Shown here: one piece after another, positions 36,498-45,366 of the stretch | Numbering within the stretch: position 1 is the first letter of the stretch | How the letters are laid out: each line of letters opens with the position of its first letter | DNA from: Fuerstiella sp. | GTDB taxonomy: Bacteria; Planctomycetota; Planctomycetia; Planctomycetales; Planctomycetaceae | Assembly: GCA_022843805.1 (NCBI GenBank) | Contig: JALHMY010000063.1 | Coordinates: 1 to 55,026, forward strand | Length of the DNA: 55,026 nt | Direction of reading: 5' to 3' | Program-made: the position numbers and the translations under genes | The notes under the pieces: generated by a model | Told to the model about the DNA's origin: nothing | Seen by the model: only the letters and a program-made list of their open reading frames with translations | Databases searched by the model: none

Positions 36498-38930
36498 TCA
36501 TTGGGCGGAGGCCGCGGAGCTCGTTTGCTGCAGGGCCAGAGTAAACTCATCAAGGTCCCTGGCAATCGACTGCATTTGATCCTCGTTCAGTGTCATTTCT
36601 CCAAACCGAACCTGATTAAACGCAGATGCAATTCGGAACGGCATCTGCCGCAGGGGCTCTGACGCAAGCTGAGGAGAAAAGAACACGACTGCCTGTTCAG
36701 CATTCTCCATAGCCGTCGCTGCTGATCGAAATGTCAGCCCATGCGACCGACACAGACTGCAGAATCTCGCGTAGAATCGAACGACAGAAGTGGATGAGGC
36801 CTGACCTTTTTTAATCCAGCGGAGGAGTGCCATCACGGCCTGCCTGAGACGCCTGATCGGGTGCAGTTTAAGCAGTGCCGCAAGGCACAGCAGCAGCACA
36901 AAGGTTGCGACTCCTCCCTGCCAGCTGAACCATTCTGAAGGAGAGGTTAAGAGGCCGCTGATAAACTGCCTGATTGTGGCCAGCAACCCCTGCTTTTTAA
37001 TGCTGTCAGTGAGCGAATTCACCAGGGTCAGAAGCGGGTCAAAAAACGCTCGCTGACGCTCAAGAGTCATGCTGTGAATTCCGCCAGTCCACAAGTCCGA
37101 GAAAGCCGTCTGCAGATCCGTAAGGATCGTGTCTGAACGCACGTCCGACATTGTCTGCTGTCGGTCGGACTCCAGAGTTGGGTCAAATGTCTCCCAGTGA
37201 TCATTCACAAAGGCTTCAACCCATGCATGAGCATGATGCTGGCGAACTTCGTTCTTGCCAGTAACGGTATTCACAAGACTCCCGCTGAAGCCGTTCACCA
37301 GGCGAGCCGGAATGTCGGCCGCCTGAAACATTAGTGTGCAGGCTGACGCAAAGTACTCGCAGTGACCGCTTTTTGTGTTGAACAGAAAATCTTCGACCGG
37401 ATCCACCTCCGGATTCTGCCGAGTCACTGTCAGCGAATATTGGTAACCGTTTTCTGCCGTCAGGTACTGCAGAATGTTCTGAATTCGTTCAGATTCAGCA
37501 AGCAGAACTCCGTCTTTCGTGCTGAGACGCCGACTCAAAGCAAACAACTGCGGGAGCGTCTCGTTCAGATCAGGTGTCAGATAGATGTGTCTCGCGTAAT
37601 TTTCCCGCTTCTCATCCATTGCCCGGGTCGCCAGTCTTGTACCGGGAGGCAACACCCAGTCTTCAAAAGTAGCTTCCGGTTTATCCTTAACCGAAGGACA
37701 CTCCAGAGTAAATGATCGAGGTGCCTGAACCGGAATACTTCCCCCAGGCGACCAGATGAGTGATGAACTGGTGGTTCGGCGGACAATTCTTCCCGAACCG
37801 GGGTCCGCCTCGGCTCGCGTTATCGGGAAGACGCCAAACGCAAATTGTCCAACCGGAGGATCCTGTGAAATCTCAAGGCGAAAGTCGGGTTCAATATCAG
37901 CCTCTTCTCCAAACTGATCTGTTTCAAACTCACCCTGCCGATATCCCCGCTCCTTAAATCCGCGAGACCATTTGCTTTGCGAATACATTCCCAGAGCATT
38001 CCCGCGAAACCTTACTTCATTCATATTCATTGCCGCTGCGAACACCGCTGCCTCAACAGGGGATCCCGTATGAATATCGGTGATGGAGTATTGAAGGACT
38101 CGACCATTGCTCTTGAGAATTGAACCAATTTCTCCAAGGCTGACGCTGTCAGTAAATCCCGTCCGGTGCACAAATCCCGCGCGATTTTCTCCCTCAGATG
38201 CCTCCGCATAAAAGGGAGAATTCGGCACCCAGATTCGTGGAAACGCCGTAAAAACAATCAGTGACAGCGCGATGGAAACCGCAAATGACAACAGCACAAC
38301 ACCTCGAAATCGTACGTTGATCCATGGTTCATTCGGGTCTCGCTGCAATCCGTTCTGAACGAGAATTTTTTTGACCGTAACAGGTTCACGATCCCTCGGT
38401 AATTCGGAAGTGGTGAAACTCGCCGCATCTGCATTGTTGTCCGGTCTCCGAATTCTGACTCGATAGAGCGAAAAGACAGACAGGGTCCACAACAACACGC
38501 CGAGCATTCCAATCAGAGATGCTCCGAAGCCTGGACTGCTGGTCAAAACTGCAGAAACCGCGAGCTGAAGCAGGCTCAGCGTAATGACCCACCAGTACTG
38601 CCGGGTTGTCTTCTCCAGCAGCAAAACGATCCATGTCAGATACACAATCAGGTGAGCGCCCGACAATAGTTTTGCTTCAATGTTTCCCGCAACGAATTCC
38701 ACGGCAGATGCGGAAAGCGCAACCAGCCCAAGGATGTTGGCGACGATCACCGGAAGCCTGAAAACTTTCATGCTGTCAACAAGCAGCCATGCAGTCACAG
38801 CAACGACAGGTGTAACAGCCGACGGAAAGAGCGTTCCTTCGGCACTGCAAAGTATCAGCCCGGAAAGGCAGGCCGTCATCATTACACTGCGATGAAACGC
38901 ATCGAACAGTCTCTGATCACTTTTGTCCAT
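36498..38930 (-). CDS. TgpA-type membrane transglutaminase-like protein
   Basis: An 810-residue protein. The first 200 residues hold about six membrane helices (DUF3488/TgpA N-terminal type), followed by an extracytoplasmic domain. The transglutaminase core has its triad: Cys in KSGHCEYFASACTLMF, His in HAHAWVEAF and Asp in WETFDPT. A further membrane helix (WQGGVATFVLLLCLAALLKL) is followed by a DUF4129-like cytoplasmic tail. GGGAG lies before the ATG at 38930. It follows the DUF58 gene by 13 bp, the usual partner. The substrate is unknown. Confidence 0.93.
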   Translation of the reverse strand: MDKSDQRLFDAFHRSVMMTACLSGLILCSAEGTLFPSAVTPVVAVTAWLLVDSMKVFRLPVIVANILGLVALSASAVEFVAGNIEAKLLSGAHLIVYLTWIVLLLEKTTRQYWWVITLSLLQLAVSAVLTSSPGFGASLIGMLGVLLWTLSVFSLYRVRIRRPDNNADAASFTTSELPRDREPVTVKKILVQNGLQRDPNEPWINVRFRGVVLLSFAVSIALSLIVFTAFPRIWVPNSPFYAEASEGENRAGFVHRTGFTDSVSLGEIGSILKSNGRVLQYSITDIHTGSPVEAAVFAAAMNMNEVRFRGNALGMYSQSKWSRGFKERGYRQGEFETDQFGEEADIEPDFRLEISQDPPVGQFAFGVFPITRAEADPGSGRIVRRTTSSSLIWSPGGSIPVQAPRSFTLECPSVKDKPEATFEDWVLPPGTRLATRAMDEKRENYARHIYLTPDLNETLPQLFALSRRLSTKDGVLLAESERIQNILQYLTAENGYQYSLTVTRQNPEVDPVEDFLFNTKSGHCEYFASACTLMFQAADIPARLVNGFSGSLVNTVTGKNEVRQHHAHAWVEAFVNDHWETFDPTLESDRQQTMSDVRSDTILTDLQTAFSDLWTGGIHSMTLERQRAFFDPLLTLVNSLTDSIKKQGLLATIRQFISGLLTSPSEWFSWQGGVATFVLLLCLAALLKLHPIRRLRQAVMALLRWIKKGQASSTSVVRFYARFCSLCRSHGLTFRSAATAMENAEQAVVFFSPQLASEPLRQMPFRIASAFNQVRFGEMTLNEDQMQSIARDLDEFTLALQQTSSAASAQ

Positions 38931-38943
38931 CAGGGAACTCCCT

Positions 38944-40350
38944 TCATATCCGCTCCGGCATGGGAGGGACAAAAACTTTCAGCATGTCGGGGATCGTGGC
39001 GGCCACAATGGTCGTACGGGATTGCAGCGAGCCGGATCTCGACTCGTGATCTGACGACATTGACATCAGCAAATCCATCGCCTCCTGTGGTCGCGGAGTT
39101 ATCAGAATGCATCGATCGGTTGCCGCAAGTGCACTGTTCCCCAGATCATTCAGCATTGTTTTGAGATTCGCTTTGGTCGATGCCTGACAAACTGCCAGTG
39201 CATTCAGTGCAAGCTCACGAAAGCGGGATGCCCCCGCACAGAAAAGGTCGCAGGAATCCCGGCCAGCGATGAGCAGTCGATAGTGGCCCGAAGCAGCTCG
39301 CCTGGTTTGTTCATTACAAATTGTGGCCGCAAGACTCACAGCCATCTCAACGACCTGACTGGTCACGTCGGGCATTTGAAAAAGATCCAGCAGCACGATC
39401 AGATCGGAATCTCGATGCTGTTCATATTCCTTCACCATCATTTCGCCCCGGCGAGCTGACGTACGCCAGTGGATCGATCGCGGATTATCGCCCGGGCGAA
39501 ATTCCCGAACGCGATGGAAATCATCATCAAACACCCCCTGGCGCGCCCGAAGATGATTCATTGACTCCGACAATTCCCTCTCACGTCGCAACCAGTCGGG
39601 CAGCAGGCGGCCTGTAGCCGGGTGTACGTAAAGTTCGGCGCGATCGTTGACGGTCATCCCCCGCTCCCCAATTCCCAGTGGAAATCGGGAACTGACTCGC
39701 AGAGGACCAAACCGATAGATTCCCCGCCCAAATATCTGAAGCTGATAGACGCCCGAACGACCGCTTTTCGGAGGAATATGTACGAAGGTGACCTCCGCTT
39801 CTTCACGCAAACGGCCACCCTCCACCACATCCCTCACTTCAATCAGCCGGGACGAAAGCCAGGCCTTCTCGTTCTTCAGCGTCAGCTCAACGCTGAAAAC
39901 CTCTCCGTCCGATGCCGAAACAGGCAGCTGCCGACTCACCGCCACCTTATGCAGCATCGTGATGACGACCCAGCCGTTCAGAACAAATGGTCCTGCCATC
40001 ATTCCAAACACCAGCAGCAGCATGTTGGAATGCCCAAGCAGCGCACCGACCGCAAGCATCAGCATCACACCCAGATAAACAAGGCCTTCGCGAGGAAGAA
40101 GGACTCGTGATCGCATCCCAATGTACTGAGCCAGACGAAGGAAATGACGGCCAAACAGAATGTTGGCGATTCCCGTGACGAGAAAAATCGTTCCAATGAC
40201 GGCAAGTATGACAGACGTCGAACCACGCAGTTCCGAAAAATTCAGCGGCAGAACAAACGCCGCCAGATAGGCGGCAAATGCACCCGCAAGCTGCAATACT
40301 GATGACGCACTAAATGAGAACGGGATTATTGATTTCCGAGACTCAACCAT
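38944..40350 (-). CDS. DUF58 domain membrane protein
   Basis: A 468-residue protein. Four hydrophobic segments occupy the first 130 residues. A beta-rich domain follows, and then the DUF58 block VREFRPGDNPRSIHWRTSAR with the von Willebrand A-like DSDLIVLLDLFQ. DUF58 proteins are usually encoded with a MoxR AAA+ ATPase and a transglutaminase. Here the transglutaminase gene is directly downstream, but no moxR gene is adjacent. The upstream gene is divergent, so this is the first gene of the pair. Its role is probably in assembly or maturation of envelope proteins (inference). Confidence 0.92.
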   Translation of the reverse strand: MVESRKSIIPFSFSASSVLQLAGAFAAYLAAFVLPLNFSELRGSTSVILAVIGTIFLVTGIANILFGRHFLRLAQYIGMRSRVLLPREGLVYLGVMLMLAVGALLGHSNMLLLVFGMMAGPFVLNGWVVITMLHKVAVSRQLPVSASDGEVFSVELTLKNEKAWLSSRLIEVRDVVEGGRLREEAEVTFVHIPPKSGRSGVYQLQIFGRGIYRFGPLRVSSRFPLGIGERGMTVNDRAELYVHPATGRLLPDWLRRERELSESMNHLRARQGVFDDDFHRVREFRPGDNPRSIHWRTSARRGEMMVKEYEQHRDSDLIVLLDLFQMPDVTSQVVEMAVSLAATICNEQTRRAASGHYRLLIAGRDSCDLFCAGASRFRELALNALAVCQASTKANLKTMLNDLGNSALAATDRCILITPRPQEAMDLLMSMSSDHESRSGSLQSRTTIVAATIPDMLKVFVPPMPERI

Positions 40351-40579
40351 TAGTGCTCAGTCTTCCGCTCAAAATGCAATCAGCAGCCTGTACGTGATTT
40401 AAGACGTTCACTCAGTATAATTCAGCTCGAGTCCGGCGACGAGCGATCAAATGCTGAGATTTTCGGCACTTCAGGGAGATGTCTCACACGTCCATGCTGA
40501 CCGTGTGTTTCATTTCACCACCCAGCTGCGATATTCTGAGGCTGAATGCAAAGGACAGGTGGACGTATTGGAATCTGTG

Positions 40580-42160
40580 ATGGCTGTTCAACAACAGGGA
40601 CGAGTTTTTCTCGTGGGAGCTGGCCCCGGTGATCCGGGTCTGATTTCCCTGCGAGCGGTCGAATGCCTCCGGATGGCAGATCTTGTCCTGTATGACGGAC
40701 TTGTGAATCCACTGCTCCTGCGTTTCGCTGCTGGTGTCTGCGAACGCGCCGGCCGCACTCGAGTGGATGGAAAGCCGATTGTTCCACAGCACGAAATCAA
40801 TTCCCGTATGATTCGGGAGGCACAGAACGGTAAGGTCGTGGTCCGTCTGAAAGGCGGCGACCCGTGTATTTTCGGACGCGGAACCGAGGAGGCGGATGCT
40901 CTCCTGGAAGCTGGTATCCCCTTCGAAATCGTACCCGGTATTACGGCTGCTGTTGCCGCAGCGGAGTATTCGGGATTCTCCCTGACTAACCGTGATCTCG
41001 CCTCGGCCGTTGCCTTCGTGACCGGACATGAAGACCCCGGAAAAAATCAGCAGCGACTGGATTTTTCCGCACTGGCCGCTTTTCCAGGGACTCTGGTCTT
41101 CTATATGGGACTGGGGCGACTTACGGAAATCTGCCGGCAGCTCATCGAGGCCGGAAAACCGCCCAATACTCCTGCCGCTATCATTTGCCAGGCGTCCCTG
41201 CCCTCACAGAAAGTCATGACCGGTATGCTTTGCGACCTGTCCGACAAAGTGGCCGGCGCCGGTCTGCATCCCCCATCACTGATCGTTGTTGGCGACTGCG
41301 TCAGGCTTCGCAAACAACAGTCCTGGTATGAGAGTCTTCCGCTGTTCGGTGTTTCAGTCGGAATTACCAGGCCGTCAGATCAGTGCTTTCCCATTGCCGA
41401 TCAAATCGTTCGGCTGGGCGGCGAGCCCGTTCTGATGCCTTTGATCATGATCCGCGATCTGCCGGAGGATGATGCCCGGACGCTGCAATCCCGATTAGAT
41501 CAGCTCGGTGATTACCAGTGGCTGATTTTTACCAGCAGGAATGGTGTCACTCACTTCTTTCGCCACCTTCGCGAAGCAAAACTTGACGCTCGTGCGCTGT
41601 CGGGTGCACGGCTGGCCGCGATCGGTACATCAACCGCTGAAGCTCTCGGCGACTATTGCCTGACCGCCGATCTTGTACCTGCCCAGTTCAGGGCAGAAAG
41701 TCTTGCCTCAGAGTTGTCACCGCATGTGAATGGATCAAAATGCCTGTGGCTGAAAGCAACTCGAGGACGCGATGTCCTGCCCGACATGCTCAGACAGGCT
41801 GGTGCAGTCGTCGATGAACTGCCGGTCTATCAGAATCTTGATGTGACCACTTTTGATGAATCCATCGTTCGCCGACTCATTGACGGACGACTAACCTGGA
41901 TCGGACTCAGCAGCCCCTCCATCGCTCGACAGCTCTCCAGACTTCTGAACCAGCAAGGCATCCCGCTGCATTCAGTCACTGCAAAGCTGGCCAGTATCAG
42001 CCCAGTGACCACCGCCGCCGCCACAGAAGCCGGACTGAGAATCGACGCTGAAGCCACCGTCCATACATGGGATGGCATTCTGGACTGCATCTGTAAGTTT
42101 GAGTCCCGGCATTCGCCGCCCGCATTCCAGCTGACCGACAAAAACGACTGCCAAACCTAG
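40580..42160 (+). CDS. Uroporphyrinogen-III C-methyltransferase/synthase fusion (CobA-HemD)
   Basis: A 526-residue bifunctional protein. Residues 1-255 are a SAM-dependent uroporphyrinogen-III methyltransferase: FLVGAGPGDPGLISLRAVE, VVRLKGGDPCIFGRGTEE and VPGITAAVAAAEYSGF. Residues about 265-510 are a uroporphyrinogen-III synthase (GVSVGITRPSDQ, WLIFTSRNGVTHFF, VDELPVYQNL and TWIGLSSPSIAR). One chain would thus make uroporphyrinogen III and methylate it to precorrin-2, leading to siroheme or cobalamin. The frame is open from 40451, but the domain begins at MAVQQQGRVFLVG. The stop overlaps the convergent dodecin gene by 4 bp. Confidence 0.93.
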   Translation: MAVQQQGRVFLVGAGPGDPGLISLRAVECLRMADLVLYDGLVNPLLLRFAAGVCERAGRTRVDGKPIVPQHEINSRMIREAQNGKVVVRLKGGDPCIFGRGTEEADALLEAGIPFEIVPGITAAVAAAEYSGFSLTNRDLASAVAFVTGHEDPGKNQQRLDFSALAAFPGTLVFYMGLGRLTEICRQLIEAGKPPNTPAAIICQASLPSQKVMTGMLCDLSDKVAGAGLHPPSLIVVGDCVRLRKQQSWYESLPLFGVSVGITRPSDQCFPIADQIVRLGGEPVLMPLIMIRDLPEDDARTLQSRLDQLGDYQWLIFTSRNGVTHFFRHLREAKLDARALSGARLAAIGTSTAEALGDYCLTADLVPAQFRAESLASELSPHVNGSKCLWLKATRGRDVLPDMLRQAGAVVDELPVYQNLDVTTFDESIVRRLIDGRLTWIGLSSPSIARQLSRLLNQQGIPLHSVTAKLASISPVTTAAATEAGLRIDAEATVHTWDGILDCICKFESRHSPPAFQLTDKNDCQT

Positions 42161-42402
42161 TCACGAAGAATAAATGTGACCTTCAGATTGACTCGATAGT
42201 TCACGATTACCCCGTCCTCAATGTCAACTTTTTGATCCTGTACCCAGGCTCCTGTGACGTTTTCCAGTGTCTTGCAGGCACGAGCCACACCCACAGCCAG
42301 AGCGTCTTCGAAGCTTTTTGGTGACGATGCCGTAATTTCCGTAACCCGCGCCACAGTTGAGGTGGGTTTCGCCTTCTTCGATTTCTTTTCTTTGTCTTTC
42401 AC
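42157..42402 (-). CDS. Dodecin family flavin-binding protein
   Basis: An 81-residue dodecin, a small protein that forms hollow dodecamers binding flavins. The core VARVTEITASSPKSFEDALAVG begins about 18 residues in, and AWVQDQKVDIEDG with YRVNLKVTFIL closes the fold. The first 17 residues are a lysine-rich extension (MKDKEKKSKKAKP) not typical of the family. Its 3' end overlaps that of the CobA-HemD gene by 4 bp, so the two transcripts must collide or overlap. Confidence 0.92.
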   Translation of the reverse strand: MKDKEKKSKKAKPTSTVARVTEITASSPKSFEDALAVGVARACKTLENVTGAWVQDQKVDIEDGVIVNYRVNLKVTFILRD

Positions 42403-42671
42403 GAACTGTCACCTTATGAAAAAATTGTCTGCGGAATACCTGCGATAGAAACTTCATCACGTCGCCAGCGAGGACGCCATGGGACCAACGGAGACGCCCT
42501 GTCAATTGCGAACGCCCCTGCCTGCGCGATTTACTCAGATTACGAAAGCCCCGCAGCTTTCTCCAGTGCCAATGAAAAGCAAAGCGTAAATCTTAACAAT
42601 CCGCGTTGCCGGGGTCAAAAAACAAAGGAATTCGCTGTGTCAGTCGCTCTCATGGCATGGCCAACACGTAG

Positions 42672-42720
42672 CCGAGTCTCTCCGAGACTCGCGGATCCCT
42701 TCGTCTCGGAGAGACTCCGG
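42672..42720. repeat. Inverted repeat with nested palindrome
   Basis: Arms CCGAGTCTCTCCGAGAC and GTCTCGGAGAGACTCCG pair with one mismatch across a 14-base loop containing GGATCC. The left arm can also fold on itself (GAGTCTC with GAGACTC), so alternative structures compete. A degenerate second copy (GCGGATCCCGTTCGTCTTAG) follows at about 42757. Confidence 0.8.
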
Positions 42721-43200
42721 AACAGCCGTTTGACTTGCGAAGTTTGTCGCCTGATTGCGGATCCCGTTCGTCTTAGAGAGACCCGCCTGGTGCTCTCGTA
42801 AATCGCGTTAACGAAGCACGGTCGCTGGCAATCCGCATTAGAAACGATCGTTGTTAACGTCAGATGATGATTCGAATAGCCATGGCAAAAGAGAGCTGAA
42901 ACGAATCGTTTCGATGTTAACACGACTGATTCAGGGCACGGTCGGGGTAGCGGAGGCTCGAATCGAGTACGAGTACCGCGATGCTGAGTACCAGTACGAA
43001 CCCACCGCGGAACGCTGAGAAAAACGCTAGAACCGGTGCAGCCGGAAATCCGGATGATTTCTTTGTCCCACGCTGCGGTCACAGTCGAAGACATTTATAA
43101 CATGATCTCACACTGCGCGGTTTGGAAAATGGACCGTCAAATACCTGAGAATGTTGAATTCACTGAAAAGAAAACCGTTTTAAAGAACGGTTTCCAGCTG

Positions 43201-43240
43201 TCGCCGTCATCGTTCAACCCCCTCTGAACGGTGACGGCGA
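43201..43240. repeat. Strong hairpin upstream of the recombinase gene
   Basis: Arms TCGCCGTCATCGTTCA and TGAACGGTGACGGCGA pair with one mismatch across an 8-base loop. It ends 44 bp before the recombinase ATG at 43285 and could affect its expression. No T-tract follows directly. Confidence 0.75.
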
Positions 43241-43284
43241 TCTTCATTTGTAGTCCACAGAATTTTCTTCAGGCAGGCAGACTC

Positions 43285-44241
43285 ATGGCGCGACGCAAGC
43301 AGCCCCCGGAAGGAAGCCAGTTTGCCATGTCGGCATTTCGAGATCCTGGCACATGGGTACAGCCCTTCCTTAACTACCTGAATGCCGAATGCGGAATGTC
43401 CGAAAATACAATCGCCGCCTATCGCCGCGATCTGGAGAAATTCTTCCAGTGGAATCGGGAGAATGCCAAAGTCTCCGTCCATGATATCAGTCTTCAGACG
43501 ATGACCGCGTTCCTCGACTTCCTCCAGACTCAAAACCTGGCCCCCAGCAGTATTGGTCGAAATCTGGTTTCGATCCGTATGCTGTTTCGATTCCTGATGC
43601 TGGAAGGAATTGTTGCCGAAACAACCGTGGACCTGGTGAGCTCACCGAAAATGTGGCAGCGGCTGCCAAAAGTACTGAGCCCGGAGTCCGTGGATCAGCT
43701 TCTGGAAGCTCCACTCGGTTCTGTCGATCGCTATTATCGCCGCGATCGAGCTCTGCTGGCCGTGATGTACGCCACCGGCTGCCGAGTCTCAGAAGTGACC
43801 AATATACGACTGTCTGACATGAATCTGGCAGAGCGTTATTGCCGCTGCACCGGCAAGGGCAATAAGCAGAGAATGGTTTCCCTGAATCCCGTCGCCATAA
43901 CGGCCATTCAAAGTTATCTGGAACTCGAAAGGCCAGCTCTGGCATCGCTGTCTCAGCAGGACGAGGGCTGGCTGTTTCTTACCCGCAGCGGTAATCGAAT
44001 GAATCGGGAAACCGTATGGGCGCTGATTCAGCGATATGCCGCCCGAACCGGCTGTGGTACCGAGATCAGTCCTCACACTCTGCGTCACAGCTTTGCCACT
44101 CATTTGCTGGCTGGCGGCGCTGACATCCGAGCTCTTCAGGAAATGCTGGGACACGCCAGTATCCGCACAACTCAGGTCTACACGCACGTCGACCACAGCC
44201 GCCTGAAAGCCGTCCATCAGAAATGTCATCCGCGAGGATAA
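43285..44241 (+). CDS. Tyrosine recombinase, XerC/XerD type
   Basis: A 318-residue tyrosine recombinase. The SAM-like N-terminal domain shows FLNYLNAECGMSENTIAAYR. The catalytic domain carries the arginine in TGCRVSEVTNIRL, the lysine in GKGNKQRMV, HTLRHSFATHLLAGGA, LGHASIRTTQVYTHV and the nucleophile Tyr in the last. The extra helix that marks IntI-type integron integrases is not seen between the Arg and His boxes, so this is a Xer protein. It normally resolves chromosome dimers at dif. It sits tail to tail with the cassette-like array that starts 20 bp downstream. The ATG at 43285 is preferred over upstream GTG codons in the hairpin. Confidence 0.92.
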   Translation: MARRKQPPEGSQFAMSAFRDPGTWVQPFLNYLNAECGMSENTIAAYRRDLEKFFQWNRENAKVSVHDISLQTMTAFLDFLQTQNLAPSSIGRNLVSIRMLFRFLMLEGIVAETTVDLVSSPKMWQRLPKVLSPESVDQLLEAPLGSVDRYYRRDRALLAVMYATGCRVSEVTNIRLSDMNLAERYCRCTGKGNKQRMVSLNPVAITAIQSYLELERPALASLSQQDEGWLFLTRSGNRMNRETVWALIQRYAARTGCGTEISPHTLRHSFATHLLAGGADIRALQEMLGHASIRTTQVYTHVDHSRLKAVHQKCHPRG

Positions 44242-44261
44242 CGGTTTGATTCGTGGGCCTG

Positions 44262-44466
44262 CACCCGCTCATTCGGCGTACTGGGTGCAGCAGGCCACAG
44301 TCCGCTGCTCAGTCAGGTCGAGCACGGATTGAAGCTTTTCTCCTGGACTGCGGCAGCCTGCTGCCGCTTTCGAGTCCACAGCCTGCTGTGGACAACCACT
44401 TGCAACCTGAACATCGCGGACATAAGGCCAGCAGGATTCCCGGCCACATCCCCACAAAGCGGTTAA
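44262..44466 (-). repeat. Non-coding cassette-like unit, short copy (NC4)
   Basis: The left part (GTACTGGGTGCAGCAGGCC onward) matches the left end of the unit at 46476. It is followed by the twin hairpin (44343-44445), and then directly by the CCCACAAAGCGGTTAAG end found at the right edge of the longer copies. Compared with 46476-47337 about 650 bp of interior, including the MITE-like element, are absent. It abuts the candidate attC site at 44467. No gene is seen. Confidence 0.75.
44343..44445. repeat. Twin-hairpin dispersed repeat, copy 1
   Basis: Two adjacent hairpins, GCGGCAGCCTGCTGCCGC and GTCCACAGCCTGCTGTGGAC, both perfect with an AGCCTGCT centre, then a conserved tail (GCAACCTGAACATCGC to CCGGCC). 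Other copies are at 46539, 49834 and 54293. Confidence 0.88.
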
Positions 44467-44564
44467 GTTCAACGAATACGCTAACCCGGTTGCCGCGAGT
44501 GAGCTTCCATCTCAGGAACCCGGCATCGGCAACGTAGCGGTCCATTTCCGCGCAGGTGTTCGGG
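44467..44564 (-). other. Candidate integron attC-like site F (degenerate)
   Basis: One edge on the plus strand is GTTCAAC at 44467-44473, which fits RYYYAAC. The inner arms GTTGCCG and CGGCAAC pair, with CGCTA and TAGCG outside them separated by bulges. The far core is poor (GTTCGGG). It resembles site C at 47338 in its outer flank and its GGTTGCCGCGA segment. On the minus strand it separates the transposase remnant from the NC4 unit. Confidence 0.4.
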
Positions 44565-44639
44565 CAGCTGTTTGATTCAGGCGGCCGTTGGGAGCGGGAC
44601 GAGGTTAATGAGGCGGGATTCGGTGGGTCGAGGCTGCAG

Positions 44640-45250
44640 GTTTTCAGTAATCGGGCGAAGAGGCTCTCGCCGGTTTGCCACCAGGTCTGGAGTTCGGTCT
44701 TAACGCTGGAAAGTGAGAATTCGGGAAGATACAGTTTCATGGATTCCAGCACGCTCACCAGAATTGTTCATCGCTGAGCACCGCGAAGGGTTTTGCTGGC
44801 GCGACCGGTTCGGCGATTCTGAGCGGCATCGCGAGTTGATCGTTCGGCTTCGTAGTTGGTTCCGCTCGCTTCCGGATGCAGCACGTACGTGAACAGTTCG
44901 CGGGCGCCCGTCAGTCGAACAATTTCATGAACCAGGTTGTTGATGCCTTCCGGAAGAACCAGCTCGTGCAGATCGGCTCGAACAGTTTTATCCTGATTCG
45001 GCCTCCGACCGCGTTGCTCCGATGTTTGCATGTCACCATGCGAACCATGCTTCTTCGCCGTGCCAGCCATCGTCTGTTCAGCCTCCTGCCGACGCTTCTC
45101 TACAGCCGTCATCGAGCACGACTTGTCGAGCCGCTGAGCCGGGTTCTTCTTCCGCCGCTCCGCATGTTCCGCCGCGAGCTCTCCATCGCTCGCTTGTTGA
45201 CCAGCTCCGTCCATACGCGGTGTCTGCCAGGCACCAAACTTCTCGAAAAT
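44640..45250 (-). pseudogene. IS66-like transposase remnant
   Basis: A C-terminal third of an IS66-family DDE transposase. The typical end is readable: LHPEASGTNYEAERSTRDAA, NRRTGRASKTLRGAQR, then SVLESMKLYLPEFSLSSV. An in-frame TGA at 44768-44770 falls between GAQR and TILVSVLES, where relatives read on. The upstream part begins around KFGAW and lacks the DDE N-terminus. No terminal inverted repeats or accessory genes were seen. It is a decayed fragment caught among the cassette-like units. Confidence 0.75.
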
Positions 45251-45304
45251 CCCAGTTTCCGCGGGGAGATGGACAGCTACGGCACCGATTCTGAGGAATA
45301 TTGA

Positions 45305-45366
45305 ATTCGGACCATCGCGTAGCTAATTGGGAGACGCATAGAGGCGATGGCAATGACCTCGTGTTA
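45305..45366 (-). other. Possible degenerate attC-like hairpin G
   Basis: Downstream of the OmpA-like gene, ACCATCGC and GCGATGGC pair across a loop that contains CTATGCGTC and AATTAGC. These echo the arm and loop of sites A and B (CTATGCGTC, GATTAGCC). Core motifs are not clear (the GTAAC overlapping the stop codon is the nearest). This is a weak call. Confidence 0.25.

Larger units (their letters stand above)
42403..43284. other. Long intergenic region with hairpins
   Basis: About 880 bp between the divergent dodecin and recombinase genes. It contains two inverted repeats described separately (42672-42720 and 43201-43240), a small hairpin (AAACCG with CGGTTT, 43172-43193) and a partial second copy of the first repeat at about 42757-42785. 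One minus-strand frame (42615-43094) is open but reads through the repeats and looks non-coding. Confidence 0.6.

Noticed and set aside
42615..43094. A 159-codon minus-strand open frame
   Set aside because: It runs through the inverted repeats, its composition is unlike neighbouring genes, and no domain or ribosome binding site is seen.
43285..44241. Identification as an IntI integron integrase
   Set aside because: The IntI-specific extra helix between the catalytic Arg and His boxes is absent, and the protein reads as XerC/D throughout.
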